A stretch of DNA of 64,000 nt. Source: Bettongia penicillata ogilbyi. Lineage: Eukaryota; Chordata; Mammalia; Diprotodontia; Potoroidae. The DNA lies in assembly GCA_023548195.1 (NCBI GenBank), contig JAJHZJ010000041.1:186001-250000 (forward strand), given 5' to 3'. This document shows positions 9,000 to 19,110 of the stretch, one piece after another. Within the stretch, counting starts at the first letter, position 1, and each line of letters starts with the position of its first letter. The notes below the pieces were generated by a model, which was not told where the DNA came from, ran no database searches, and was given only the letters and a program-made list of their open reading frames with translations. Made by a program: the position numbers and the translations under genes.

Positions 9000-10099
9000 A
9001 TGCCTAGAAAAGGGAAGAAAAATAAGACTTTAGAGAGTTTTTTCCAACAAATGCAAATGATCCCGACCTTTGGATCTGATGATGAGGACGTATCCTTGCC
9101 ATCAGGGAAAGACGTGGAGGGTGGGGCCTCAGTACCCCAGACACCCCAGGGGGTGGCAGGTGGGCTCAGGCCCTGGAAGAGCTCAAAAAGGATTTTGAAA
9201 AGCAAGTTAGACAGGTGGGGGAAAAACTGGGAAGAGAAATGTCAGAGATGCAAGAAAAGTATGAAAAACGGGTCAATACCTTGGTAAAGGAGACCCAAAA
9301 AAATGCTGAGGAAATTAACACCTTGAAAAATAGGCTCACTCAATTGGCAAAAGAGGTTCAAAAAGCCAATGAGGAGAAGAATGCTTTCAAAAGCAGAATG
9401 AGCCAAATGGAAAACGAGGCTCAAAAGCTCACTGAAGAGAATAGTTCTCTCAAAATTAGAATGGAACAGATGGAGTCTAATGACTTTCTGAGAAACCAAG
9501 AAATCACAAAACAAAACCAAAAGAATGAAAAAATGGAAGAGAATGTGAAATATCTCATGGGAAAAACAACTGACCTGGAAAATAGATCCAGGAGAGACAA
9601 TTTAAAAATTATGGGACTACCTGAAAGTCATGATCAAAAAAAGAGCCTAGACATCATCTTCCATGAAATTATCAAGGAAAACTGCCCTGACATTCTAGAA
9701 CCAGAGGGCAAAATAAGTATTGAAAGAATCCATCGATCACCACCTGAAAGAGATCCAAAAAGAGAAACTCCTAAGAATATTGTGGCCAAATTCCAGAACT
9801 CCCAGTTCAAGGAGAAAATCTTGCAAGCAGCTAGAAAGAAACAATTCCAGTACTGTGGAAATACAATCAGGATAACTCAAGATCTAGCAGCTTCTGCATT
9901 AAGGGATCGAAGGGCGTGGAATAGGATATTCCAGAAGTCAAAGGAACTAGGACTCAAACCAAGAATCACCTACCCAGCTAAATTGAGTATAATACTTCAA
10001 GGGAAAATATGGTCTTTCAATGAAACAGAGGACTTTCAATCATTCTTAATGAAAAAACCAGAGCTGAAAAGAAAATTTGACTTTCAAACACAAGAATGA
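9000..10099 (+). pseudogene. L1-type ORF1 protein (coiled coil, RRM, C-terminal domain), one frameshift
   Basis: ORF1p is the trimeric RNA-binding chaperone that packages L1-type RNA. The ATG at 9000 follows GGCTGGGAAA, as in the other copies. Reading MPRKGKKNKTLESFFQQMQM, the frame continues to about residue 50. A G is then missing from the G-run at 9149-9153 relative to 61999-62004, shifting into the frame that continues to the stop at 10099. The second frame has a long heptad coiled coil (repeats of NEEKNAFKSRMSQMENEAQKL type, about 9290-9500), the RRM core (DNLKIMGLPESHDQKKSLDI, about 9597-9656), and the C-terminal domain with RIHRSPPERDP, GNTIRITQDL and YPAKLSIILQG. Total length of about 366 residues is normal for mammalian ORF1p. 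Apart from the single deletion it is intact, so the insertion is young. Confidence 0.9.
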
Positions 10100-11081
10100 G
10101 AAGAAGCATGAAAAAGGAAACAGCAAAGAGAAGTCTTAAGGGACTTACCAGAAGTGAACTGTTTACATTCATATAGGGAAAGACAATATTTGTAACTCTT
10201 AAAACTTTTCAGTATCTGGGTAGTTGGTGGGACCACACATACACATGTACACGCATGCACACACATACACACATGCACACACATACAGAGATAGAGAGCA
10301 CAGATTGAACTGAATAGGATGGGACCATACCTTAAAAGAAACTAAGGTAAATGGTGAGAGAGAAATGTAGGGGGAGGGAAAGGGAAGGGAGTAACTATAT
10401 GTCATTTAAGAGGCAGGTAGGAGTTTTTCTTAGTGGAGGGAAAAAGAGGAGAGCTGAGAAAAAAAAAAAAAGAAGTTTACCCTCATCACATTTGACTAAA
10501 CAAAGGAGTGAAGTGCACACTCATTTTGGTATGAAAACCTATCTTACAGTATAAGAAAGTGGGGGAGAAGGAGATATTGCAAGGGAGGGGATGATGGAGG
10601 GGAGGGCAAAGGGAGGAGGGAGCAATTTGAAGTCAACACTTGGGGAGGGACAGGATCAAGAGACAGAAGAGAAACAATGAGGGGCAGGTTAGGAGGGATG
10701 GTAATCTAGTTAGTCTTACACAACACGACTATCAGGGAGGTCATTTGCAAAACTACACAGATATGGCCTATATTGAATTGCCTGCCGTCCCAAAGGGAAT
10801 GAGTGGGGAGGGAGGGATGGGGAGAATTTGGAATTCAAAGTTTTAGGAACAACTGTTTAATATTGTTGTAACTAGGATAGAAGACATACAGTTAATGAGG
10901 AATAGAAAGTCATCTGGCCCTACAGGAGAAAAGAGAAGATGGAGACAAGAGAAGGGAGGGATGACAGAAGAGAGGACAGATTGGAGATAGGGAAAATTAG
11001 ATTGCTTGGGGTATTGGGGTGGGGGGAGGGGATAAAAGGGGAGAAAATTTGGAACCCAAAAATTTGTGAAAATGAATGTAA
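10100..11081 (+). other. HAL1-like 3' UTR (purine-rich, duplicated terminus)
   Basis: It contains, in order, GGACTTACCAGAAGTGAACTG, a CA array, G/A-rich blocks, TATTGAATTGCCTGCC, the first terminus-like block TTTGGAATTCAAAGTTTTAG (about 10828), a second G-rich block, and the final terminus TTTGGAACCCAAAAATTTG (about 11049). The strong purine bias makes spurious frames on both strands. Confidence 0.75.
10237..10290. repeat. (CA)n-rich array in HAL1-like 3' UTR
   Basis: Interrupted CACACA/CATACA/CATGCA repeats, placed between GGTAGTTGGTGGGA and GAGATAGAGAGCACAG, the same flanks as in sister copies. Confidence 0.85.
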
Positions 11082-11128
11082 AAATTAAATAAATAAAATA
11101 AAATAAATAAAAAAATAAAAAAAAAAAA

Positions 11129-11202
11129 AAGACTGGATTTGAAGATGAGTCTCCAGGGTCATGTAAAGTTGGGCATGATTGAAACTGAACAACAACAAAC
11201 AA
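11129..11202 (+). mobile_element. RTE-tailed SINE (SINE A), right part, with right target-site duplication
   Basis: AAGACTGGATTT at 11129-11140 is the right duplication. The SINE then continues with GGGTCATGTAAAGTTGGGC and the tail GAAACTGAACAACAACAA, the BovB/RTE-like 3' end. Joined with 8066-8145 it makes one SINE with an internal deletion. Confidence 0.82.
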
Positions 11203-11458
11203 CTTCGACAAACACAGCTGAGCTACAGCCATCAAAATTTTCAGACATATCCTCCTTCAGATGTTCTCCAACAATCATACTAAAGAATATACAACACATA
11301 GTTGTTTTGGGGTCTTGATGTAGCTGTAGCTGCTGTATAATGTCTATCCTCCTTACAAGGGGTCTATCCTCCTTACAAGGAGTCTATGAGAGCAAACATA
11401 CTTTAGAATACACTTCTACCATTTAGAGAAAGAGAGCTGGAGAGCTGGCATATTGCAT

Positions 11459-12007
11459 TGTTAATGTATTTTTAATGGAAATAATTCATTTTTAAAGGAA
11501 TAGGAATATCTTTCTCATCCATTAATAGGCCTATGTGACCAGCTCAGATCACATGGAAGCCTAGGTCACATGAGCCTGAGTCACATGAAGCCTGTGGTGG
11601 GAGGAGCTTGTTGAGTCAGTGGAACAGAAAGGGGTGTATCCACAAGGGTGAAACAGGAAGAGGCAGAGCTAGAGCAGAACTGAGAGGAAGTTGGTCAAAC
11701 TATCCAGAGCTGGGAAGGACAGAGAAAGCAGGCAGCTGGGACAGCAACTAGAGCTTGTTTGTGACTTTGTTTAAGGGAGCTGCTTTGTGGGAAGCCTAAC
11801 AGAGGGAAGGCTTGGGGTTGGTGGTGCCCCCTCTATTGTGATTGTGTATGGATCTCTCTGTTGCAGTGATGGTTTTCTGAGGTTGGAATATCCTGGAACA
11901 ATTCTGAATTGCAAAATACAACAGACCCTTCACATGGAAGACAGAATCAAAATATATATTCAAACACCAGAAAGCCAAATCTCAGTACCAGAAAACCAAA
12001 TCCATCA
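11459..12007 (+). mobile_element. LTR-like repeat R2, copy 1, with inverted 3' segment
   Basis: From TGTTAATGTATTTTTAATGG (11459) to about 11880 it matches the reverse complement of 25930-26350 and overlaps 22830-23110: ATATCTTTCTC, GGTGGGAGGAGCTTGTTGA, AGCAGAACTGAGAGGAAGTTGG, GGCTTGGGG. From about 11882 to 12007 the match flips: this part is in the same orientation as 25780-25920 on the plus strand (TTCTGAATTGCAAAATA, CACATGGAAGACAGAA, CCAGAAAACCAAATCCATCAT). The R2 family has an AATAAA in the 3' part of its other copies and TG...CA-type ends in copy 3, which suggests an LTR. Confidence 0.6.
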
Positions 12008-13695
12008 TTGCCCAGATAGCTGGAACCCCCTGTATCTTTAAATCTACCTAAGAAGACTTTCTTTCTTGTCTAGGGGCTAAGTAATTGCATTCACATGTAG
12101 GGATAGTATACGCATTCACTAACAACAGGACAGAATATGGGTGGGGGGGAATGGGGTGGAACAGACCTAATATCTTCTCCCTACCCACCAGACCATGTGA
12201 CTCTGAAAAACAGACTTAGGCTTTATTTATCATTTTCAGTTCTAGTAACAAGGAGTAGAATTCTCAGCCAAGGAGTTTGAGCCAAGGGGATCTAGGAGCC
12301 CAGGATTCTGGACCAGATGAAAGGCTAACAGGGAATCTTTGAGGATCAACAGTTTAGGACATGATGTCACTTAAGTTTGGGCTTTAACTTAGTGAGACTA
12401 ATGCTATGTAGGAAATAAATTAAGCTAAAAAGCTAATCTTTTTCTCCCCTGACACCAAAGTTCTATAGCAAATGAGAGAGTAGAGAGACACCCTCCACCC
12501 CAATCTTCTAAGGTACTGGGAAATCTTGGGGAGGAGGAGGGAATGTAATAAACCTCATAATCAGAATGGGGTAGAAAAACTCAAGTTACATTACTCTCAG
12601 ACACAAATTGAGAAAAGAGAGTATGAAGACAGTTTCAACTACCCAGTCAATGGAAAAAAGTTGCTTCCCATCCCATTCTACCAATGCAGAATACCAACAC
12701 TCCTATTCTCCTGTTTCCTGGGAGCAGGTACCAAATGTTTCCCCTATGGGTGAAGCGATTTTAGCTAGTCTGGTTATAGGTCAAAGTCTGTTACAAATAC
12801 ACAGAAATATATTAGCTTATTTGATCTACAACTAATAGATGTCAGAAATATTAAGGAAAGGTGACTCATTATTTACAACATCTAAATCGAAACTAACTTT
12901 TATTTGAAAATAAGTTGATATTCCATTATGCACACACTACTGAAGTTAATTGTCATTTACATAGGTTACTCAATCTCAAATGCTAAGATTTTCTGTTCAA
13001 CTATTTATCTTAATATAAAGGAATTTTTTTTCACTAGGCATAATTAGAAATTATGTAAACTACCCTCAATGGATATGGAATAAATTCAGAGGAATATATT
13101 TTTAAAAAGACTGGCATTTTCCTTGTCAATTTTCTCCCAAAAGAATACATCCCCTATCCACAGCTTTAAATCTGTAAAATGCCTATCTTGAGGGGAACTT
13201 CCATTCCCATCATTCAGTTCATTAGAAGAAGAATCATTACTTTGGAAATTATCCTAAGATTGAATTCTACTACTGTTCTTTAATTATTATTTCATTGAAA
13301 AGAAAATTTAACTCTTCTGTCCTACCAGTGCTCCATACCAGGAATGAGATTCAGAATTCCTCAGTTTACATTTCACAATAGCTACCTTGTTTTTGTACCA
13401 GTCCTGGAACACAATACCAGGAATATTTAACACTTAAGAAAAAAACAGATCAGGAATAAATTTCATGTATATAATGCTTTAAAAACTATTTTTGTCTGAT
13501 TTTGTGATTTCATTAATGTTGGAAACCCCAGCGTAAAGTTCCTTCCACTGATACTGATTGGCAACATGCTTGTAATTTATAGATTTAGGGAGTTGCCTAA
13601 GAAACCAAAAGCTTAAATGACTTATTCATCTTCACACAGTCAGTATGAGGTGTTAAAGGCCAGATGTGGCCTGTTTCAGGTGTGTGTGTGTTTAT
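12008..13695. other. Unclassified, mostly non-repetitive sequence
   Basis: No repeat family recognised. Short overlapping frames at 12526-12835 show no domain and no splice context. May be single-copy intergenic DNA. Confidence 0.4.
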
Positions 13696-13868
13696 CCTTC
13701 ATTACCGGAGAAGACCATACTCTCAGAGAAATAATGACATGACTTGCACTTGACTTTTGCTTTGAGTGAAGGAGAGCTGGGCCAGTCACCAGTCTCACTT
13801 CTCAGTCTCACTTCTCCTCCAGAGCCATCTGAAACCAGTGACCAGGATGACTGGAGATGACCCAGGAT
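13696..13868 (-). mobile_element. SINE B fragment, antisense
   Basis: GGAGAAGACCATACTCTCAG, ATAATGACATGACTTGCA, TCTCCTCCAGAGCCATC and AGGATGACTGGAGATG match the SINE B copy at 28955-29235 in order. The 5' part is missing. A short internal duplication of GTCTCACTTCTC is present. Confidence 0.75.
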
Positions 13869-14003
13869 GAGGCAATTGGGGTTAAGTAACTTGTCCAAGG
13901 TCACACAGCTAGTGAGTGTCAAGTGTCTGAGATGAAATTTGAACTCAGGACCTCCTGATTCCTGCACTGGTGCTCTATCCACTGCACCACTAGCTGTCCC
14001 CCT
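13869..14003 (-). mobile_element. SINE A head fragment, antisense
   Basis: GGGGTTAAGTAACTTG, AAGGTCACACAGCTAGTGAG, TTTGAACTCAGGACCTCC, TGCTCTATCCACTGCACCAC and TAGCTGTCCCCC are the reversed tRNA-like head of SINE A. The B-box region GGTTCGAATCC is represented by the TTTGAACT segment. Confidence 0.8.
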
Positions 14004-14164
14004 GTCTCAGGTATTCCTGAGTCAAAGGCTGGCTTGCCCTCCACTATGTCACTGTATTTCCCAATACTTACCTATGCATATATCTGTATCCATACAGATT
14101 ACACAAACACACAGACACAGACACATACAGAGCACTTCATATGAATTCATATTTTAATCTCCCA

Positions 14165-14515
14165 ACCACAAACCTACACAAGTATTCTCTCCCTTTTACT
14201 GGAAACTGAGAATCAGAGAGGTTAAATTACTTTTCCAGTGCCATCATCCTGGAAGAGTTTAGTCTTGAACTTCTGCCTTCTGATTAAAAGAGACTTTTTA
14301 ATATTGCTTCACTTGTAAATAATCAATCCCTTCTTCCTACTTCTTTGAATTACATTCTATTGCTTAAGTCATTCTTGAGTATTGCTTGTCCCACATGCTT
14401 TATAGGGATATGGAGATGACCTTGGGTTCTCAAAGACTCTATAATGACTAGCATTTGCATAGTTCTTTTAAGGTTTGAAAAGTGGTTTTTAAATATTATC
14501 TCTTCTAGTCCTATA
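14165..14515 (-). mobile_element. MIR/CORE-SINE-like fragments
   Basis: CTTTTACTGGAAACTGAGAATCAGAGAGGTTAAATTACTT (split over the 14190-14230 stretch) and, separately, TAGCATTTGCATAG, AAGGTTTGAAAAGTGG, ATTATCTCTTCTAG near 14450-14500 resemble the reversed MIR body and 3' part. Very diverged; two pieces may be one element with an insertion. Confidence 0.4.
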
Positions 14516-15157
14516 TTGCATATATTGAAGTCCTATATTGAAGAAATCTCCTTGTCTTTCTAGAGGACTCAGTCCTCAAACTCTTAAAGTTGGAAGTTCT
14601 TGAATACATCTGGGAATTCCTATGAAACAAATCTTGAAACTGGTGTTACCCAAGAAATCTCATTCCTTGGACTCTAAAGCTAGAGTCTAGATGCATGCTG
14701 CCTGGGAAATTCAAATCTCTCTTCTTCCATGAGAAGCTAGGGATCCTGAGAACTGTCCATGACCTACCCTTTAAGCAAAGTGATAGTACATATGCCTGCC
14801 TCTACTATGTGCTTCTGCAAGAAATCTTTCATGGCTCCAGTTGGCACCATGTCTTCGAATGGGGAAGTCCCCTATCAGGTATCCATTCTCTAATTTGTAC
14901 TTGGGGGAAAAAAGCATAAATGCAGAAACCAGACAGGAACTTGGGGTCTAAGAGCAATTGTCTTAGGCTACCTCAACAAGCACATTCACCTTGCCTTGTC
15001 TCTAGGGAAAATGGAAGACTACTCCTTCTCTCTGGCTATACTCCAGAAACATATATAAGGGAAAAAGGTGAAAACAGCATACTGAAGTTTGAGAGAGAAA
15101 GAGATCTAGTCTGACAGTTTGCTTTTATAGGTTTCAAAATAGGGCAGTTTTGACAAA
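14516..15157. other. Unclassified sequence
   Basis: Nothing recognised. Short open frames at 14695-15114 have no domain. Confidence 0.35.
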
Positions 15158-15171
15158 AATCTATCCCCTGA
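15158..15171. repeat. Target-site duplication, left copy (L1 at 15172)
   Basis: AATCTATCCCCTGA here is repeated exactly at 15824-15837, bracketing the L1. Confidence 0.85.
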
Positions 15172-15823
15172 CTCTATCCCAAAGAGATCATAGAAATGGG
15201 AAAGGGTCTCACATGTACAAAAATATTTATATCAGCTCTCTTTGTGATGGCCAAAAACTGGAAATCAAAGAGATACTGATCAACTGGGGAAGGGATGAAC
15301 AAGTTGTGGTATACGAATATAATGGAATACTATTGTGCTATGAGAAACAATTAACAGGAAGACTTTAGAGAAGCCTGGAAAGACCTGTATGAACTGATGC
15401 TGAGTGAAAGGAGCAGAACCAGGAACACTTTGTACACAGCAACAACCACAGTGCGTGAGGGATTTTCCTGGTAGACTTAGTTCTTTATTGCAATGCAAGG
15501 ACTTAAAAAATTCCCAATGGACTCTTGAGGCAAAATGTCTTCCACATTCAGAGAAAGAGCTATGAAACTGGATCACAGATAGAAACAGACCATTTTCTTT
15601 TGTATTGTTTTGTTTTGTTTTATGACTTCTCCCATTCATTCTAATTCTTCCATGCAACGTGTATTCAATAGGAATGCACATGTAGAATCTGCATAACATT
15701 GTACGCCATTTCAGGGAAAGAGTGGAGAGAGAGGGGGAATGTGGAGGGGGCAGAAATCTAAGATATATGGAAGTAAGAGAAAACAAATAAAATAATTTAA
15801 TTTAAAAAAAGGGGAAAAAAAAG
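15172..15823 (+). mobile_element. 5'-truncated L1 (ORF2 end, 3' UTR, A-rich tail)
   Basis: Starts at the ORF2 segment CAAAGAGATCATAGAAATGGG, continues ATATTTATATCAGCTCTC, GAACAAGTTGTGGTATACG, GCTGAGTGAAAGGAGCAGAACC, and then the L1 3' UTR (GCAAAATGTCTTCCACATTC) to an A-rich tail at 15780-15823. The 14-bp exact duplication fixes both ends. Coding remnant of about 100 residues is interrupted by stops. Confidence 0.9.
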
Positions 15824-15837
15824 AATCTATCCCCTGA

Positions 15838-17319
15838 AACTCAGCTAATCATCTAGGACATAGCTGCAGTCATAGTTGCCATTGTCCTCCAAGCATGCGC
15901 TAATGGTTATTTATTAATCTTATCAAATTGATTAGAGAATTCATAAAATTGATCATTTATACCCCTGATCACTACTCTGATGTCTCTCTTAAGAGAGAAT
16001 TTCTAAAGGTAATATAATATAATATAATATTAGCCACTCAGGCCCATGGTTTCCTAGAAAAGTATACAATATGCCCACTCAGTTTGGATTTTCACAGAGT
16101 CTATGACTATTCCTTGATGGCACAAGACTGGTAAAAGAAAGAGAAATAAACAGGCAGGGAGACAGTTTGTGGATTTTGAGAAATCATAATACATTCACAG
16201 TACATGTGTCATGATTTAGTACTTGCCATGTATTTTTATAATTATCTATGATCTTTCTTTCCTTTGGTGTGCAGTGAGATTTTCCTGTCCCCTGGTCAAT
16301 TTTTCCAATGATGCTTTGGTTGCCCCTGAAGATGAGCTTCTGGCTGATCAACAAGCCTGTGCTTGGACTAATAATACATTTAACAAACTGTATACTCTCA
16401 ATGAATATGGACATTTCTTCAGACACAGCACTTCAGGGATTCTGAGGGGTGGGAGAATTACTTTCTACTTGAAGATGAAGTGATAAAAATACATGCATCT
16501 GGTTATTGCCAATTAAACAACACTCCTTAGGTTAGGCTCCTGAGCCAGCAGTATTAAGGTTTGTTTTCCCCTGAGCTGTTATGATGTTCATTAGTTCAAA
16601 TAAAAATCTCCAAGCAAGCTGCAAAGAGAGACCAAGAATTTACTTCTCTACAAACCTGATTGTTGAACATTTTGGACTTATTATCTTATATAATCATCTA
16701 AGTCAGCTAATTGTTTTGGCTCATTTGTGAAAATTTATAACAATTGAATCATTCTCTGTATTTGGAGATCAGGGCTAGAGCATTTTGACATTGAAAAATG
16801 CAGTATAAATGCATTTTCGCCAATGAGATGTAGCCCTCTAAATAAATACATTTACTTTAGTGGAAATTTAACTTCTTGAGAAGCTCATTAGTTTATATTA
16901 GAATATACTTATGAGTCAGAATCAATAAAATAGTCAGTCAGAAGGCGCATAATCAGAGTAGGGTCATGTAGTATGATTGGCAGGGTACCAACTTTAAAGA
17001 GCTATTTAAATCCGAGTTATTTATATGGTGCCTGAATTTCCTACCATTACCATCCTTCAAATTGAGTTATTTTCTCCAGAACACATCTATTAAAACTCAC
17101 AAATGTTAACCCATTAGCATTTGGGATAATCATTCTTCTAAGTATTTTATTGATAATATATTATTCAATACTTTACAGTTTACTATGACATGCTTATTTC
17201 CTGATCTAAGAGAATTTGTAGTTTTAACAGACCAACATTTCAAACCCATAGTCACAATGGAAATTTTTACAAATGTCTTCAATTATATGTACATTAAATG
17301 AAATTCAAATTTCCATTTC
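15838..17319. other. Unclassified AT-rich sequence
   Basis: No repeat recognised except a short (AATAT)n run at 16012-16030. A frame at 16223-16483 is preceded by a pyrimidine-rich TTTCTTTCCTTTGG..GTGTGCAG acceptor-like signal near 16275, but no downstream donor or known domain was found. Confidence 0.4.
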
Positions 17320-17750
17320 AACTCAATTGAACAAATATTTGCTGATTGTATAATATGTAAGTAAATTCTTGTTGTATATACATGCTTGAATGATTGATAA
17401 ATATCTATAGGGTACTGTGCTGAAACCTGAGTAGGATATGAAGATAAGGAATGTTCTCTGCCCATGAGAAGTTTTCAGTCTTCTAGAGGAGATGACAAGT
17501 ATATAAATGACTCTAATACAAGGTGCAATATGATAAATTCTGTAAGATAAGGGCAGAGGATGAGACTCATTGATGAACTCAGAGAATGAGATTCATTCTG
17601 AAGAGAAATTGTCAAGAAAGGCAAAGTTTGGGGATGGGGAGTGGTTAGAGCATTCTGGGTAGAAGGAAAAGTAAAGAAAAGGCCTACAAGAAAGGAGAAA
17701 AGTATGTTCTAAGAACAGCAAGTAGAACATTTTGCTTGGAATGTAAGGTA
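17320..17750 (+). mobile_element. Ancient interspersed repeat R3 fragment
   Basis: TGGGGATATAAAGA-type sequence, then GGAATGTTCTCTGCCC, CTCAGAGAATGAGATTCATTC, AAAGGCAAAG and AGCATTCTGGGTAG follow the order of the purine-rich non-coding repeat better seen at 35136-35990. Class not assigned. Confidence 0.4.
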
Positions 17751-17751
17751 C

Positions 17752-17773
17752 GTGTGTGTGTGTCTGTGTGTGT

Positions 17774-17804
<31 letters not shown>

Positions 17805-17832
17805 AGAAAGTGAAAGAGAGAGAAAGAGAGTA
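17752..17832. repeat. (TG)n(GA)n microsatellite
   Basis: TG array with two TCTG interruptions (17752-17805) followed by GAGAAAG-type repeats. Confidence 0.95.
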
Positions 17833-18204
17833 CATATCCTCTCATCTTTAGGGTTACAGACCTGAGCTGGGGTTAAATTACACTGATTGGTGGGCACATG
17901 AGTGAAAACTGACCCAATATATTATATTTAGCCAACTCTGGACCACATTTCACATCTAACCCAGTTCACCAAGTGACTAGGATCTACCCAGCATTGATAT
18001 CTTGCTGTATGTCCTGTTGCCATACACATCCTTCTCCCACTTCTCTTTTTCACCTCATGCTCTTAATCTAGGAACAATTATCAAATTGAGAAATATTTGT
18101 TAGTGGTAAGATCTCTTTCATAACCCTTCAATTTGTTCCCTTCACAACCTTTTCACTTCTTCAGCCTGGCAATTTACTAATTCTCCAGACACTGTGACCT
18201 CCTT

Positions 18205-18280
18205 TTAGATTATAAGATAGCTGAAGCATGAGTCTGCCTCAGTTTTATATTGTACCTCCAGAACCTTGCACAGAGCTTCC
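18205..18280 (+). mobile_element. L2 3' end, left part, split by SINE C
   Basis: TTTTAGATTATAAGATAGCTGAAG...TGTACCTCCAGAACCTTGCACAG is the typical L2 3' UTR. It continues at 18867 with TGCTTGGCACAGTATAGG and TTCATAAATACTTGTTAATTA. Confidence 0.7.
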
Positions 18281-18866
18281 CTGTTATTGTTCATGTTTCA
18301 TTTTCAAAGATGACAAACAAATGACATCACAGATGACATCTTGACTGGCTCATAAATTTGATTTGTGAGGAAGAGTTGCAGCAAGTTGTCAGTTTCCCTC
18401 TTTCTTCCAGAGTCATCAAAGTCCAATAGCAAGACAAAAGTCAAGATGACTGGTCATGGCCTGGGATGCAGTGAATGACCTTGGTGCCTTCGGTGTCTGA
18501 CTAAGCTCTAAGCTCCCCAGCACCTGCTTCAGTCACCTTTGTGGTCTTTGGAAGAAGTCATACTCTTTTGCCCATTTCACCATGGGGAAGTCTTCGCATG
18601 CTTGGAGCAGATATTCTCCTAACTCACCAATGAGTTTGAGGTCTATCAATTACCATCAATCTGGTTTAGCTTGTCTGTCCAGATGGTTTTACTGGGGATT
18701 GGCAGGGGGAGTGTTGGCCAATGAATATATTACAGCTTCTTGGAGTCACAGGAGAGAGTTGGGTGACAGGTGGACACCAAAGGTGAATGAATATCTCTGC
18801 AAAGGGTTTGGCAAGTCCTCACACCAGAAGTGGTAGTCCTCCCTGACCATCACCTGCTGGAACCCA
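18281..18866 (-). mobile_element. SINE C (long form), antisense
   Basis: Plus-strand landmarks are ATGACATCTTGACTGG, TTCTTCCAGAGTCATC, AGATGACTGGTCATGGCC, CACCTGCTTCAG, GGGAAGTCTTCGCATGCTTGG, CTAACTCACCAATG, CTGGTTTAGC, CTTCTTGGAGTCACAGG and CCCTCCCTGACC. The same order occurs at 23425-23965 and 44695-45235. The first 200 bp is homologous to SINE B. It is flanked by a near-identical 10-bp duplication, CACAGAGCTT (18269-18278) and CACAGTGCTT (18865-18874), so the full unit is about 590 bp. Confidence 0.75.
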
Positions 18867-18930
18867 CAGTGCTTGGCACAGTATAGGTGATTCATAAATA
18901 CTTGTTAATTACTTGATGGATATAATAAGG
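18867..18930 (+). mobile_element. L2 3' end, right part
   Basis: TGCTTGGCACAGTATAGGTG and CATAAATACTTGTTAATTAC complete the L2 terminus begun at 18205. Confidence 0.7.
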
Positions 18931-18954
18931 GAGTGAGAATTAACATTAAAAAAT

Positions 18955-19110
18955 ATTTTAGGGTGACAGCATGATGAACCTTGAATGCCAAATTGAAGGG
19001 AGGAACTTAATATAATGGACAATTAGGAGTTATTGAATATTTGGAAGCAGAGGTGAAATATGGTCAAATTTATTCTTTCAAGAAAATACATCTGGAACCA
19101 TGGGTACATG
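18955..19110 (+). mobile_element. R3 repeat fragment
   Basis: CCTTGAATGCCAAATTGAAGG, CAATTAGGAGTTATTG and AGCAGAGGTGAAATATGGTC follow the middle of R3 (compare 35540-35900). Weak. Confidence 0.35.

Larger units (their letters stand above)
8146..11130 (+). mobile_element. Full-length HAL1-like element (5' UTR, ORF1, 3' UTR, poly-A; no ORF2)
   Basis: This 2985-bp insertion has precise ends. It starts GGGCGGAGCCAAGATGG, ends in an A-rich tail (about 11082-11130) and is flanked by a 12-bp duplication. Order: 5' UTR 8146-8999 with tandem monomers, ORF1 9000-10099, then a 3' UTR of about 1 kb. The ORF1 stop is followed after a few bases by GCATGAAAAAGGAAACAGC and the standard 3' UTR, so ORF2 is absent and no scar of an internal deletion is visible. 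The same junction recurs at 32285 and 50730, and on the minus strand at 57695, so this is the structure of the family, not a private deletion. It matches the known 'half-L1' (HAL1) architecture, in which movement depends on L1 ORF2 protein supplied in trans. Confidence 0.88.

Noticed and set aside
18582..18836. 84-codon frame as a gene
   Set aside because: Lies entirely in SINE C, which recurs at 23425 and 44695 with stops and frameshifts in other places.
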